Of a DNA stretch of 64,000 nucleotides, positions 10,017-22,154 are shown piece after piece; positions within the stretch are counted from its first letter, which is position 1; every line of letters begins with the position of its first letter. Where the stretch lies: positions 32,683,456-32,747,455 of the forward strand of contig OZ024875.1 of the NCBI GenBank assembly GCA_964017185.1, in the 5' to 3' direction. The stretch comes from Rugalucina vietnamica. Lineage: Eukaryota; Mollusca; Bivalvia; Lucinida; Lucinidae. A model generated the notes under the pieces. It did no database searches. It was not told the DNA's origin and worked only from the letters and a program-made list of their open reading frames with translations. The translations under genes were made by a program, and so were the position numbers.

Positions 10017-10258
10017 GAGGAGCATGGTGGCCTAGTGGATGGCATGTCAGACTATGGTCCAAGTGTTTGTGGGGTTAGATCCGGGGTTACTTTATCATTA
10101 TTATAATTATTATTATTATATTCTTGCTGGCACTGTGTTGTGTCCATGAGCAAGGCATATGTACTCTCCATAATACTGTTTTTTTTACCTAGGAAATAGG
10201 TAGCCACCCTGATCATGCTGATGTGACTGAAAATTATTGTTTAACCTCAAAAAAGAAA
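10017..10258 (+). mobile_element. tRNA-derived SINE, degraded
   Basis: It has GCATGGTGGCCTAGTGGATG (A-box-like), GTGGGGTTAGATCCGG (B-box-like), then TGTTGTGTCCATGAGCAAGG and TGACTGAAAATTATTG, the body of the SINE that is better preserved at 28027-28235. An (ATT)n expansion sits in the middle. Confidence 0.6.
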
Positions 10259-10259
10259 T

Positions 10260-11700
10260 TCAGGAAGCCCTACCCATCCTTCTGTTTTGATCCTGACCCA
10301 ACTTCACCCAAGCATTTTTAAGCCACCAGGTCATATGGTAAAATTGAAAAAAAAACACAAAAAAAACAGTAATTAACTGTAAATAAAAGTCTCTGTTTCT
10401 CTGACTGGTCAGTGTTCTTTTTATGGTCATTTAAGGCCAAAAGATCTCTTCCATTTTTCTAAATCTACCACAAAAAGTGTCTTCCTGCAAACAGTTGTAC
10501 TACAATTTATCCAAGATTTTTTCAACTCAGCAAGACAAGTTTTATGTTTTTAATAGATTTTCCTGTGTTTTTGCTTTTACTTTTAAAAGCATAATGTGCA
10601 ATAAAATTTTACTTCAAAATGATCATGTTTTCCATTTTCAAGGCTGTGACAAAGTTTGACAAAAATATAGAAACTAAAATACAGTTGCAGCTATACTAGT
10701 ATCTATTATTACAGTTGCATCTGTAGACAAGAAAAAGAAGTTACCTACATTATAAGTCTCACTCTGAAATCTTTGACTAATTTGGAGGTAGATCAACTGA
10801 ACATCAATCAATATTTTGTCAGTTTATAATTTGATTCTTTGTCACTTATTCCTTGTCTGATTCTGTTTCTTTTCAGATTAAAGGCTATAAACAGATTGAC
10901 AACTTTCAAAGTCAAGTCAACTATGCAGCAGTCAGCTACCCTATCCCAGACTACTGGTGGATTAATTTAATTTCTCATCGTTCAATCTTTGACTCCAGCC
11001 ACTGTTTTGCATTGACAGTTGAATCTGCCAACAGTTTAGTAATCAGATGGTATTTATAAATAGGTGAACACTATTAAATTATTGGGCAAAGATAAAGTGA
11101 TACAAATATTTAACATAGGCCACTCTCACACACAGACTGTGGAAATATAAGTGTGCGGATGGATGCGGATGATATGATGTTCACATTTAATAGGCTGATG
11201 TAAGAAATAAAACACTATGCTGGTAGCTTACAAGGGTTGTGCTGCAAAATATGAGACAAGATTGTGATGAAATGGTCCAGTTTGCAGTGATAGATTTAAT
11301 TGCACTGATGCAGTTCTCAGAGATAACCTTAAAGTGAAATCATAGACCTCACTATATCTGATTCCATAGATTTGTTAGGAAGAAGATTGATTTATCTACG
11401 ACCAAAGCATACATGTAACAGTTTCTCCTCGTTACATCACTGTATTTCACAATTTGAACATTATGGGACAAACAACAAAACATCTCTGAACCTTATTCTT
11501 GCATAAAAGGAGCTTTTGAAATTTGTTGATGCCATGGATTAAATTCTGAAACAGGTTAATAGTGGAACCCTGACAAGAAATTGCATACAAAGAAAGAAAA
11601 AAAAATAAATATTTGTTATATTTATGGTTTAAATCTTATTTTTGGTTTATATCTTTCATGGGAGAGCTTGATGGCCTAGGCCTAAAATAAAAATAGCTGT
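10260..11700. other. AT-rich stretch with no clear gene
   Basis: A good acceptor, TGTTTCTTTTCAG at 10864-10876, precedes an open frame ending at 11059 (IKGYKQIDNFQSQVNYAAVS and onward), but neither frame shows a known domain and no matching donor or partner exon was found. Nothing else supportable is seen. Confidence 0.3.
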
Positions 11701-11924
11701 GCTTAGGGTTTCTCTACCCTACCTTAACTTTATCTGTGAACCTACACTTTTTTTTTTAATTTTTCAAAAAAAAAAAAAAAAAAAAAAAAAAAGAAAGAAA
11801 GAAAGAAGGACATCCTCCTTAGACCATATGATACACATGTTCATATTAATGAAAGTATTAAAAAAACAACACCTACCTAGTAATTTCCAGACTGAAACCC
11901 TAAGCACACAGCTATTTTTATTTG

Positions 11925-12110
11925 GCCCTAGTAGTAGTGTGTTGGACACCAAAACAAGAGGCCCTGGGTTCAATTACTACTGGGTGCACTGCATTGTTTT
12001 GTGCTTAAAGCAGATAGGAATGCTGCTTGATACCCAGAAAAATTTGGCTCCGTCTCTACATGACAAACATTTTGACTGGGGTGTTTAGCCTCAATTCAAA
12101 CAAACAAAAA
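11925..12110 (+). mobile_element. tRNA-derived SINE, degraded
   Basis: TAGTAGTAGTGTGTTGGACACC and AGAGGCCCTGGGTTCAATTA (B box GGTTCAA) are followed by the SINE body GGCTCCGTCTCTACATGAC and GACTGGGGTGTTTAGCCTCA. The tail is CAAACAAACAAAAA. Confidence 0.6.
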
Positions 12111-12459
12111 TCTGAGCAGAAGTTTTACAGGTGAACTTATATACGATAGGCATGTATCTGGTTTCTGTCAGCAATGTCTGTCCATCATCCAAATTTTCAA
12201 AGATCTTCGCTGAAATTTCTTGGCCAAGCAGAGTCAAATTTTATATGAAGCATTATAGGCAGGGGATTCAAGGTATTTGACCATTATTCCGGTGTTGTGA
12301 CCAAGATGGGAGCCTGTAAACTTCTTTTCAGGAACCTGTGGACTTATTTCAATGAAACTTACCATGTAGCATTCAGAAACTAGAGTACTACAATGTGACC
12401 CTGTGATGACCTTGACACTTTCATTTAAGGTGTGTTTTTCTTTCTTTGCATGAAAATAA

Positions 12460-13900
12460 TATTAAGGTAGAGGTACCTTTTTTTAAAGGTTTCTTGCCAT
12501 CATATACAGACAATGGCATCAGTTACTTGAATGAAAGGCATCATTGACTTATATGTCCATCTGGAGAGAAAAATATGTTGCAGTGTGCAGATTTTTTCTG
12601 AATTTACAGACTTTGAAAATGGTAACCACTACCTTAATAGTTTTTCAGGCCAACAAAAGAAAAACACATGAGTTTCTTGCCTTCTCGTTCAAGCGTTCAA
12701 GTATAAGAACCATTTTAGTGCATAGAACGAATAATAAACATACAGTAGTTCCATAATGAGTGAAAAGTTATGTTGAAATATGGGGATTTTACCAAATATA
12801 CAGATTTTGCAAACTGGATACCGCTACCTTAATATTTTTTCAGGCAAAGAAGAAAACCACACAGGCTTCTTGCCATCATAATTATGCAACAGCATCATTT
12901 AGTTGAATGACAAACATCACTGACTTGCATTAGGTCCATCGTGAGAAAAAACTTACGTTGAAATGTGCAGATTTTCTCTGCATTACAGATTTTGAAAATG
13001 GTAACCGCTACCTTAATAGTTTTTCAGGCCAACAAAAGAAAAACACATGGGTTTCTTGCCTTCTTATTCAAATATAAGAATCATTTTATTGAATAAAAGT
13101 TATAATTAACATACAGTAGGTCCATCATGAGAGAGAAGTTATGTTGAAATATGCAGATTTTACCAAATATTCAGATTTTGAAAAATGGTTGCCACTACCT
13201 TAATATTTTTTCAGGCAAAGCAAGAAAAACACACAGGTTTCTTGCCATCATTTTCAGGCAGAGGCATCATATACTTGAATGAAAGACATCACTGACTTAC
13301 ATTAGGTCCATCATGAAAGAAAAAATATGTTGAAATGTTCAGATTTTCTCCGAATTTACAGATTTTGAAAATGGTAACCGCAACCTTAATAGTTTTTCAG
13401 GCCAACAAAAAAATACACATGGGTTTCTTGGTTTTTTATTCAAGTATATGGATCATTTTATTGAATAAAAGGAATAATTTACATATAGTAGGTCCATCAT
13501 GAGAGAGAAGTTCTGTTGAAAAATGCGGATTTTACCAAATATACAGGTTTTGAAAAATGGTTACCGCTACCTTAATATTTTTTTCAGGCAAAGAAAGAAA
13601 AACAAACAAGTTTCTTGCCATAATATTCAAGCAAAGGCATGATTTAGTTGACTCAAAGGCATCAATGACTTACATTAGGTCCATCATGAGAGAAAAATTA
13701 TGTTTAAATGTGCAAATTTTCTCTAAATTTACAAATTTTGAAAATGGTCATCGCTACCTTAATATTTTTCCAAGCAAAGAAAGAAAAACACACGGGTTTC
13801 TTGGTTTTTTGTTTAAGTAAATGGTTCATATTATTGAATAAAATGCACCATTGTCCTACAGTAGGTCCATCATGGGAGAAAAAATACATTGAAATTGTCT
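12460..13900. repeat. 187-bp satellite, seven units with alternating types
   Basis: ACCTTAAT landmarks lie at 12631, 12826, 13010, 13197, 13383, 13569 and 13756, giving spacings of 195, 184, 187, 186, 186 and 187 bp. Early units alternate between AATAGTTTTTCAGGCCAAC and AATATTTTTTCAGGCAAAG types, so the true period is a dimer of about 373 bp. Each unit also has GGTCCATCATGAGAGA, TTTCTTGCC and GATTTTGAAAATGGTAACCG. No protein is implied. The near-nucleosomal period is typical of satellites. Confidence 0.88.
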
Positions 13901-14509
13901 AATTTTCGGGATTTAGCTAAAATCAGGATTTCAGGTAACCCCCCTCCCATTCAAAGCTTATTTTTTGGGCCAAAAGTAATCTTTTGGCCATTGTTAATAT
14001 ATCATATTATTAACCTGATATGACTTCATCACTCACTTAAATCAAAACTTGATTTTGATTTCCTTGGTAATAAGCTTTAGCTCATGAAAATGATGAAAAA
14101 TCAGAATTTTAGTCACGTTCATGATGAAAAATGTGCTAAAAATGAAAATTGTTGGTTGCCATGGTAACTGACATCCAATCAAAGAAATATTGTACCTATC
14201 AACGTTTGGTCATAAGTGCTACACTATGGCACACAAATTGACCAATTCTGTTACCATGGATATATCACCCTTTGCATGGTCCTTAGCAAGAGCTGTACTT
14301 AAAAGAACATGCCTTCCAAACATTAAGCATGGAACTGCATTTAATTTATTTATTAAGAGTTAACAATCTGGAGATCAAATTAAGTATTTATGAAGATATA
14401 CTAAAATCATACCAATTAAATTTCGTCGTTTTCTCTTCCAAGCGTACTGTTTTAATTTTTTTTTATCTTTAAACTATTTTTCTTTTTTTTTTCTCTTCTT
14501 TTCTTTCAG
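13901..14509. other. Spacer before the zinc-finger exon
   Basis: AT-rich, with CCCCCCTCCCATTCAAAGC at 13939 and a T/C-rich tract just before the acceptor at 14509. No gene seen; promoter and upstream exons of the zinc-finger gene could not be placed. Confidence 0.4.
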
Positions 14510-15291
14510 GACAAAGAACACAGCATATTATATTAGATGAAATTGTAGACAGTTAATATAGATCTACTCGAAAGAATATGTCCATTTCTAGAAAAGATGA
14601 AGCATGTAGGGATGATTTGAGTAAAAATCACCATGACTTCAAAGACAGCATTAAAAATGAGACTGAGGCTCGCGTTGATAGTAAATGTACAACATGTGGA
14701 AAAGTTTGTGTATCTCAATCTGCACTTATTATGCATTTGCGTGTGCATACCGGAGATAAACCATATAAATGTGATTCATGTGACAAATTATTTAAACAGA
14801 AGGGTAGTCTGAAAACACACAAGCTAATACATGAAGGATATAAACCATATGAATGTGGAACATGTGGAAAAACATTTTCACAAAAAGGCAATCTGAAAAC
14901 ACATATGCTTATGCACACCGGAGAAGGCAATCTGAAATCACACACCGGAGAAAAACCATATAAATGTGGATTATGTGACAAAACATTTTCACTGAAAGGC
15001 GGTCTAAAGAATCATCTGCGTATACACACAGGGGATAAACTTCACACCTGTGGAACTTGTGGAAAAATATTTGTACGTAAAGGTCATTTTGCGGAACATA
15101 TGCGCATGCACATTAAACCATATAAATGTGTATCATGTTACAAAACATTTACACTGAAAGCTAATCGGAAGACGCGCATGTTTATGCACACCGGGGATAA
15201 ACCATTTAATTGTGAATCATGTACAGTCATTCTCACGAAAAAACAGTCTAACCTCTCACATGCTAATACACCAATGGATAAAATCTCATAG
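14510..15291 (+). pseudogene. C2H2 zinc-finger gene exon, decaying
   Basis: A strong acceptor (CTTTTCTTTCAG) opens an exon with its first usable ATG at 14578 and a 237-residue frame to 15291. Residues about 38 onward form Kruppel-type fingers (C-X2-C-X12-H-X3-5-H) with TGDKPYKC/TGEKPYKC linkers: CTTCGKVCVSQ, CDSCDKLFKQK, CGTCGKTFSQK, CGLCDKTFSLK, CGTCGKIFVRK. A truncated finger (TGEGNLKSHTGEK) sits between the third and fourth. The sixth finger has Arg in place of its first zinc-binding His (NRKTRMFMH), and the seventh keeps only its two Cys. Such proteins bind DNA in the nucleus. The frame then breaks, so this is more likely a dying gene than a working one; a truncated product cannot be ruled out. 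Confidence 0.75.
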
Positions 15292-16230
15292 CTGTGGAAC
15301 ATGTGGAAAATCTTTTATACGTAAATCTCAACTTGTGTATCATATGTTTTTCCACAATGGGGATAAAACATTTAAAAGCGGAAACTGAGAAATCATTCAT
15401 GAGGAAATGTCATTTAACAAGCCACATGTCAATTCATACGGGAGATTAACCTTAAAGCTTATCACTATCCACATACAAAAGAACTCTTGCTCATTATATG
15501 TTGATCAACAGTGGAGATAAGCCACATTATTCTGAAAATTGTGGACAGTCATTCACTCAAACACATAACTCTTTCACAGCATAAGCTTATTCACACCAGG
15601 AATCAAGCTCATAACTGTGAAGCTTGTTGAAAACTATTCGGACTGTAGCGCAGTCTTCAACGACATATGATTATGCACTCTGGAGACAGCCTTCAAGACT
15701 GAATATTATTCACACAGAGAAAAAATTTATAGCTTTTAAACGTATGAAAAAACATATTCCAAAAATCATTATTTTCAAAGTCGTATATGCTTATTCACGT
15801 CAAAGATAAGCCATATTTTGTCGAAATCTGTTTCATATCATTTACACGCAAATGTCATCTTAAACAGTATATGCTTATTCATATTGATCAAACAAACACC
15901 TTAAAGTGTGAAAATCCGAAAAATCATTAAAAGTTAAAAGAAAGTTGGCTTTGGGTTGCCAAATCTAAAGGGTCACTGACGAGACTTTAATAGTTGAAAC
16001 CGCGGTATGGCCCATCCCCTTTCTCATTAATGTGTTCACTGCTCTTAAAGGATCTCAGTTTAAATTTTTAATCAGCCTGTTTAATTACACTGGAAACAAG
16101 CCATATTTCGTGGCAGTCGTGTGCTTCAAAATATCTTAAACAATATATGCATAATCATACTTTGAGATAGACCATATTAATATGGATCGTGTGAAAAAAA
16201 ATGTAATTTACAAAAATAGCCATCTGGAAT
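15292..16230 (+). pseudogene. Out-of-frame zinc-finger remnants
   Basis: The finger repeat continues past the stop in shifting frames. From 15292 one frame reads CGTCGKSFIRKSQLVYHMFF before a stop; later pieces include GTGGACAGTCATTCACTC, GATAAGCCATATTTTG and ACGCAAATGTCATCTTAAAC with GCTTATTCA linkers. Traces reach about 16230. The original array probably had more than ten fingers. Confidence 0.7.
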
Positions 16231-16921
16231 CCCTTATGCTTATTCCTAATATGAAATAAATAGGTTTTACCTATTGCCGTGCATCCTAAACACACAACAA
16301 TGAAAACTTTAAAATAAAATAATATAAATGCTATGCAATAAATGATCTTACACGAGTACTTATTTCACAACTCACCAAAGTATTCTTAAATATGTTTCAT
16401 ATGATATGACCATGAGTGTTAGATATATAAAATACCGAAAAACCTTACCATAATAATGTAGAAAAATATTGCACCCTTTAAGTGTTCAACGTCAGAAACC
16501 CGGAGATGCACAAGGTGCAGGGTGCTAAAAGTGCAATAAGCAACTTATTATATGGTTCGTCCGTGTGTACAAACGATAACCACTCCCTTAGAGCTTGTGT
16601 AGATAAAAAAAAGGCTTTGGTTGGCCAAGGGATTTCAGAGAAGAAGATTTTTGAAAATATGACTGTACGGACGCACGCCGACTCGAGTACCATACTATAA
16701 GCTATCTCATGTCAGCTAAAATCGTTGAATTTTGCAACAGAAAATGCAAAATAAATACTGTCTATTGTGAAACTATACAAGGGATAATTTGACTAATTAC
16801 TCCCTGGTAAGTTTCTGCCATTCCCCACTTTTGCATTTTCGATTTAGTCGAACAAAAATGAAAGTTTCATTCTTTATTGAAATAATCATGTGAAAAACAT
16901 TAAAGAACAATTAATTTTCAT
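16231..16921. other. Unannotated stretch
   Basis: No gene or repeat that I can support. The frame at 16482-16700 overlaps one on the opposite strand and shows no domain. Confidence 0.35.
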
Positions 16922-17159
16922 ATATGAGCCGCCGCATCAGAAAACCAACAATCTGCATATGCGAAACCAAAGGCACAGGTCAGGTGTGCAGTAACTGTAC
17001 AGCTGATCAGCGCCTTTCTTTTCAGTACAGGAATAGTAAAATCCCTCTTCCTGTTAAATGACATTTTCAAGCTTCTTAAATCTAGGACTGTACAGACAGA
17101 TATTTGTCAGGCCTGGTAAGAAACCCAGATTGTTGGTTTTCTCGTGCGAAGGCTCATAT
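16922..17159 (+). mobile_element. GAGCCGC MITE
   Basis: ATGAGCCGCCGCATCAGAAA and TTTTCTCGTGCGAAGGCTCAT form the ends. The central palindrome is decayed (GTCAGGTGTGCAGTAACTGT and its partner). Confidence 0.75.
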
Positions 17160-17645
17160 ACGACACCTGACACCCTGATTATTTGATACAAAATAATAAT
17201 AACAAACATCCAACTATCAAACACAATCACAGATCAGCTTAATCACATACAAAACAAATCAGCCTGATTACTTTTCATTGCATAAAGGCCCTGATAGTAC
17301 ATGTATGTGTGAGTGAGAGCTTCCCTGGTATTGACTGACCTGCGTCATCTGAAAAACTGGATTTTTGCATAGCTGTTCAATCCCTATAACGTTTGTTAAC
17401 CCAAATTTCCAAATCTAGAGCTATTTTCTGTGGTTGTATAATAGCTTTCAGATCTGGTCAAAACACCCAGGACCTGGTCAGAACAACCAAATACCAATTT
17501 TCTCGTAACACAGCTCGTACATTTATACTTTCTAAGAACAATGTACTGCTCATGATGCATTTACAGTGTGTTAAACTAGATGGTAACGTAACAATTCTCA
17601 TTTATATTGGGTAGTCATAAAATTTAAAAGAAATAAATAAAGAGA
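17160..17645. other. Spacer with repeat traces
   Basis: It contains a weak GAGCCGC-MITE-like remnant (CTGTGGTTGTATAATAGC and TTTTCTCGTAACACAGCTCG at about 17425-17515). No gene seen. Confidence 0.35.
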
Positions 17646-17649
17646 AAAA

Positions 17650-18827
17650 AAAAAGACATCAAACTATGACCAAAGCAAACTTTGAAATCGGTCCACCAGT
17701 TCTGGAGAAGATTTTTGAAGAGTTTTTACCGTATATGGGCTTGGCGGCCATCTTGGTAATGTGACCTAGATTATTTATATATGCACATTGATTCCCCCAT
17801 TCTATAGATGCGTCACATAAAATTTGGCTTTGATTGGTCAAGCAGTTTCACAGGAGAAGATGTGTGAATATTATGGTAATATACATATACAATACCCCGG
17901 GGTGGGGGCAGATGAGGCCCTTGGGTCCAATTTTGTTTTCAGAATCATTAATATTCAGTCCTACTGCCTATTTCCTGCAAGACTTTCACTTTAAATGACT
18001 TTTTAAAAGTTTTCTCCATTCAAATGCATTGGGGACCTATGTTGATCTTGCCGTAAAATAGGCCAAGGTCATCCCAGGGTCATGATTCATATATACTTTG
18101 TAGTACTTGAGCCATCGATACTTTAGGCCAGGTTTCATTGAAATCGTTTTACTGGTTCTGGAGAAGAAGATTTTTGAAGGGTTTTTACCATACATGGGCA
18201 TGGCGGCCATCTTGGTCATGTGACCTGGATTATATTTATATACACATTGGTTACCCCTTCCTGTTGATGCTTCACATAACATTTGGCTTTGTTTGGCCAA
18301 GCGGTTTCAGAGGAGATGTTTGAATATTATGGAGATATACATGTATATTGCCACGGGGTGGGGCACATGAGCCTCTGTGGTCCAATTTTTTTCAGAATCA
18401 TTAATATTCAGTCCTACTGCCCATTTCCTGCAAGACTTTCACTTTAAATGACATTTTAAAAGTTTTCCTCATTCAAATGCATTGGCGACCTATGTTGACC
18501 TTGCCGTAAAGTAGGTCAAGGCCATCAATGCTTCATGCCAAGTTTCTTTGAAATCGGTCCACCGGTTCTGGAGAAGATTTTTGAAGGGTTTTTACCATAT
18601 ATGGGCGTAGTGGCCATCTTGGTCATGTGACCTGGATTTCTTATATACACATTGGTTCCCCCTTCCTATAGATGCTTCATGTAAAATTTGGCTTTGATTG
18701 GCCAAGTGGTTTCATAGGAGAAGATCTTTGAAATTGTGGACGGACAATGACGACAGGTGACGGACGGACGCCAGAGCATGGCTATCCTATAAGCTCACCA
18801 TGTGAGCCTTCGGCTCAGGTGAGCTAA
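17650..18827 (-). mobile_element. AGCTCACC composite element, 3'-truncated
   Basis: On the minus strand it starts TTAGCTCACCTGAGC at 18827 with the terminal hairpin and the CCGTCCGTC tract, and contains about two and a half units with AAGATGGCCGCCATGCC. The far end lacks the AGGACCATTGGTCCT hairpin and stops near a poly-A stretch at 17650. Confidence 0.75.
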
Positions 18828-19292
18828 AAAAGGCAAATAGAACATACTTTGTGGGTATTCATTAAAATCATGAATTTAAACAATTTATTCATCAACCCTC
18901 AATACAATCAAAAGTGTGACTACGTTTCAGAAATAGGCAACATTTTGTAACCCTCATTAAAGTCTCTTGTCACCCTCATTAAAGTCTAAAGGTAAACAAA
19001 GTCACCAAAATAAAATCAACCAACAATTAAGATAACAAACATCGATTTTTTGGTCAAAATTGATCATTTTGTTTATATCCAATCAAATTTGTGTGCCTTG
19101 ATTTTTCATCAAAAATATCATAAACTTAAGAATCGCCTATATCAACAACTGTGGGCTTCAGCTAATATCTCAAATAAACATTACAGTTGGCGAAATAAGG
19201 CCGTCTCTCACCAAGCACTGCCCTACCAGACTCTGTATCAGACTGCTCAGGCGGAGTGCAGCAATTGTGTTCAGCTAGTTCCAGCTTAGGTT

Positions 19293-19666
19293 TCATAGGG
19301 CACTAGATTTTCCTTTGGAGGATCTAATATGAACAGCAGCTACTCGCTTCTGAATTTCACTTGAAGCAACCTTATACTTCTGTACACTTTTCTCAGATCT
19401 ATGTCCAGTCCTTTGCATTATTTCTTGCTCATCCACCCCTGCCATGTAGAGTTGTGTCACACACGTTCTTTTACCGCTATGATTGGTATAATTCCCAGGA
19501 AGTTCAGCATGTGCCCATATTACTTTTATCATGTTTTTATGTTTATTTACTCCAATGACTTGACTGCCATAGCGTATAGGGAGTCCAGCTAGTGGTCTTC
19601 GGTAGAAAGCTCCTCTATTTAACGCCACCAAATATTTCTTAAAAGATCTGCAATTGGTTTTCTCAT
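19293..19666 (-). CDS. Crypton-like tyrosine recombinase, C-terminal exon
   Basis: The minus-strand exon begins after a T-rich acceptor (TTTTTTTTCAG) and ends at a stop. The protein reads FKKYLVALNRGAFYRRPL, then YTNHSGKRTCVTQLYMAG, VDEQEIMQRTGHRS and VQKYK. This is the catalytic end of the DUF3504/Crypton-type tyrosine recombinases: a His in NHSGKR, a TGHRS box and a terminal Tyr. The position that usually holds Arg (HSLR) is Lys here (HSGK) with Arg next to it. It would cut and join DNA if intact. Metazoan relatives include both transposons and domesticated genes such as KIAA1958 and the ZMYM group. Confidence 0.7.
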
Positions 19667-19689
19667 CTGAAAAAAAAAACACCCAAAAA

Positions 19690-19925
19690 ACACACCATCA
19701 AGAAGACATGTCCGTGAAATAAATACCCCCTTGAACCCCTATTTTATACAGTAAAACAGGAGTTTACAGGGATGTGCCTATCCAAAGCATAGATTGTGGG
19801 TACTCGTTAAAACCGCCTCAGCGAGGCGGTTCTCAAGTGTTCCTACAATTAATGTTTTGAGCACATGAAATAAACATATAATTTTTCTAATGAGATTTCA
19901 ATTTTTACAGAGCTGCAATGATCTC
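19690..19925 (-). mobile_element. Palindromic-core MITE
   Basis: It reads in reverse: CATCAAGAAGACATGTCCGT at one end, GTATTTTACTG-type TATACCCC block, core AACCGCCTCAGCGAGGCGGT. It lies in the intron of the Crypton-like gene. Confidence 0.75.
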
Positions 19926-20036
19926 AATTTCAATTTTTCGTATAAATGCTAAGAATCAGACTATTTGGTACAATTTAATTCAGACATCAGTTCCACTTGT
20001 TTACACAAATTATTTCTATAATACTTACTGTCCAAA

Positions 20037-20204
20037 CATGGGCGGATCCAGAGGGGGGGGGGAGGGGGGGGGACAGGGGTCCCCCCCCACCTGGAATTGC
20101 CAGATTATATGTTTTTGCCATGTTGAAATTTTCCGTCAGACCCCTTCTGAGAATTTGGACACCCCCGCCCCCACCCCTGGGAAAATTATCTAGATCCGCG
20201 CATG
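20037..20204. mobile_element. CATGCGCGGATC MITE with G- and C-runs
   Basis: The ends are CATGGGCGGATCCAGAGG and CTAGATCCGCGCATG. Inside are runs of G and C (GAGGGGGGGGGGAGG, TCCCCCCCCACC). A related copy at 23513-23689 has cleaner ends. Confidence 0.7.
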
Positions 20205-20540
20205 CCAAACACAATCTTTCAGAATCTTTTTTTCAAAATAATTACTTCCCTTGCTAACTTTTTCTCAAATTTATTTTCTCCACGGGAAATTCTTGGATTT
20301 TTTTTTTTATTTCAATACAGGTTTTCATTCTATTTATGTGACAACTTTTTGAACGTGACAGAATGACAAATTTTCCTTCAGGTGCTCCACAAAAGGGTGA
20401 ATTTACAAACGCAGTTTCTGAAATACGAGCCATGTTGGCATGACATTCAATGACAAAATATAACAAAAAGATACATACCATTTAGGCTGTAATGTCTTAT
20501 CCGTTTGTTAGAGAGTTCCAAGTCCTTTTAGCCCCCTTTG
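20205..20540. other. Unannotated intron-like stretch
   Basis: AT-rich DNA between two elements inside the Crypton-like gene. No middle exon of the recombinase is recognisable. Confidence 0.35.
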
Positions 20541-20542
20541 TA

Positions 20543-21412
20543 CACTGAAGAGCTTTAAAAACGCAAAGAAAGAAAATTGGTAATTTTTTGCACCAAGGAT
20601 ATTTTAAGTCTTCCGTAACAGGTGAAAGAGATCAGTAACTGTACTCTGCTTCCATTTTTACACAAAACCGGCATTTGTAAAGTCACTGACTACCCGCAGG
20701 AATAAAAAGCCATTTTATACTTTTTGCCATGTTGCGTCACGTTGAAGTAATGAAGAAAAACATTTGACCATTTCACACGGAGCTTGTAGTAATCCATATC
20801 TAAAAAACACTTTAGTTTTCGTTTTGTTTCATTTTTGACAATTCTACGGGTCTTTGAAAATGAATTATCCAGCACAATTGAATTTTTACTAACTTTATGA
20901 CGTATATGTGACGCCACGTGACGTCATAATTACCATTTTTCATCTATACGGCACTGCAGCAGACCCATCCGAGGCTATTGGGACAGTGAAAGGTTGACAC
21001 CGGTCTGATCAACCGAACTTTTCACGTCAAGGCACTAATGTCTCTAGAGATTTGACGTAAAAACGCTATATTACGTGGATTACGTCGACAATGACCAATC
21101 AGACAAGCTAGCATTATTGTCATGCAATCAAGGCAATTGGCAAAACCTGTGCTTTTAATGAAATAGCAATGCTCTTTGTGCCAAGGAACAAATTGTAGTC
21201 GTGCTCAATATCTTTTGCAGTTTTGGATTTTAGGGGTATAGCTCTAGCAAGGACTGTAACTCTCACATTTCTCATTATTTTGATACGAAATTCACAGGAT
21301 AGTTTTCAAACATATCAATGTTTATGTGTGTCACATTTCATAAAAATCGAACTACTAGAAGTATGAAAATACAATTGAATTACAACTTTTGCGTTTTTAA
21401 AGCTTTTCAGTG
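20543..21412. mobile_element. Tc1/mariner-type MITE, 870 bp
   Basis: The ends CACTGAAGAGCTTTAAAAAC and GTTTTTAAAGCTTTTCAGTG are inverted and are flanked by TA on both sides (20541-20542, 21413-21414). No transposase is present. It sits about 35 bp downstream of the donor of the N-terminal recombinase exon. It contains the CRE-like TGACGTCA region near 20920. Confidence 0.82.
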
Positions 21413-21448
21413 TATGTTTTGGAGCTTTGTCTACTAAACTCGACATAC

Positions 21449-21731
21449 TTCCCATGGGCGATAGGGTTTGACTTCTTTCTTCCGTGCTTCCACCACAAAT
21501 CTGCTCAAATAATGGTTCATCTGCTCCACTGTCATTAACTGTATTTCCGGCATGAATTCAGGTCCAGCAGCATTTCTCCAAGAGGAAAAGACCCCTGCAG
21601 CCCAGTTTGTGTTTTTCTTTGTGTTTCTGTTCTTATGGTTCTCTATGAGCTGACGGACCTCATAATCGGATACTGTCTGCACAAATCGGGATGTGGCGGT
21701 TTCAGCACCCGTTTCAGCAACAGTGGCATCG
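21449..21731 (-). CDS. Crypton-like tyrosine recombinase, N-terminal exon
   Basis: The minus-strand exon has an acceptor (TTTTGTTTTAG) and a donor (GAA followed by GTATGT). It encodes VSDYEVRQLIENHKNRNTKK, NTNWAAGVFSSWRN and MTVEQMNHYLSRFVVEARKK, the N-terminal SAM-like region found before the catalytic domain in the same family (the TNWAVRVFQEW and LNYWLCKFVVEVRKK pattern). The middle of the protein, with the first catalytic Arg, is not found between this exon and 19666, so the gene is either broken or has lost its middle exon. Confidence 0.65.
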
Positions 21732-21739
21732 CTAAAACA

Positions 21740-22135
21740 AAAATATAAATATCAAAGATTTTCGTTTTATCAAAAGGTGTTAACTGAAATTTTAAATTGT
21801 TACAGCTTATAAAACCGCTGTTACATCTTGGACCGTATATCTATTTATCCTTGTATTTGGCGGTTCTAGCGTGTACCCTAGATCTATGACCAATCAGTAC
21901 TTTATGTGGGCAGAAACAAGAGAACCCCGAGAAAAAACACCTGGCACACCCGCAAGCAGAACTTGGCTTGTCTCACACATGCTAGTGGATAATTTCCTGT
22001 CATAAAAAGTGTTATGAACACACATGACATGTATTATCACTTTTATGGGAATATGAGACGTATGTAAAAACAATGTAATATGAATATTACACTCATGGTT
22101 ATTTCCATATATATCCGTATGAAACTTATTGTTGC
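21740..22135. other. Unannotated stretch upstream of the recombinase exon
   Basis: No further recombinase exon was found. TGGCGGTTCTAGCGTGTACCC at 21859 looks like half of a palindromic-core MITE. Confidence 0.35.
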
Positions 22136-22154
22136 TTTGTATAGAGGCGTACAA

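Noticed and set aside
11699..12088. 129-codon frame with a poly-Lys stretch
   Set aside because: Runs through a poly-A tract and a SINE; no coding support.
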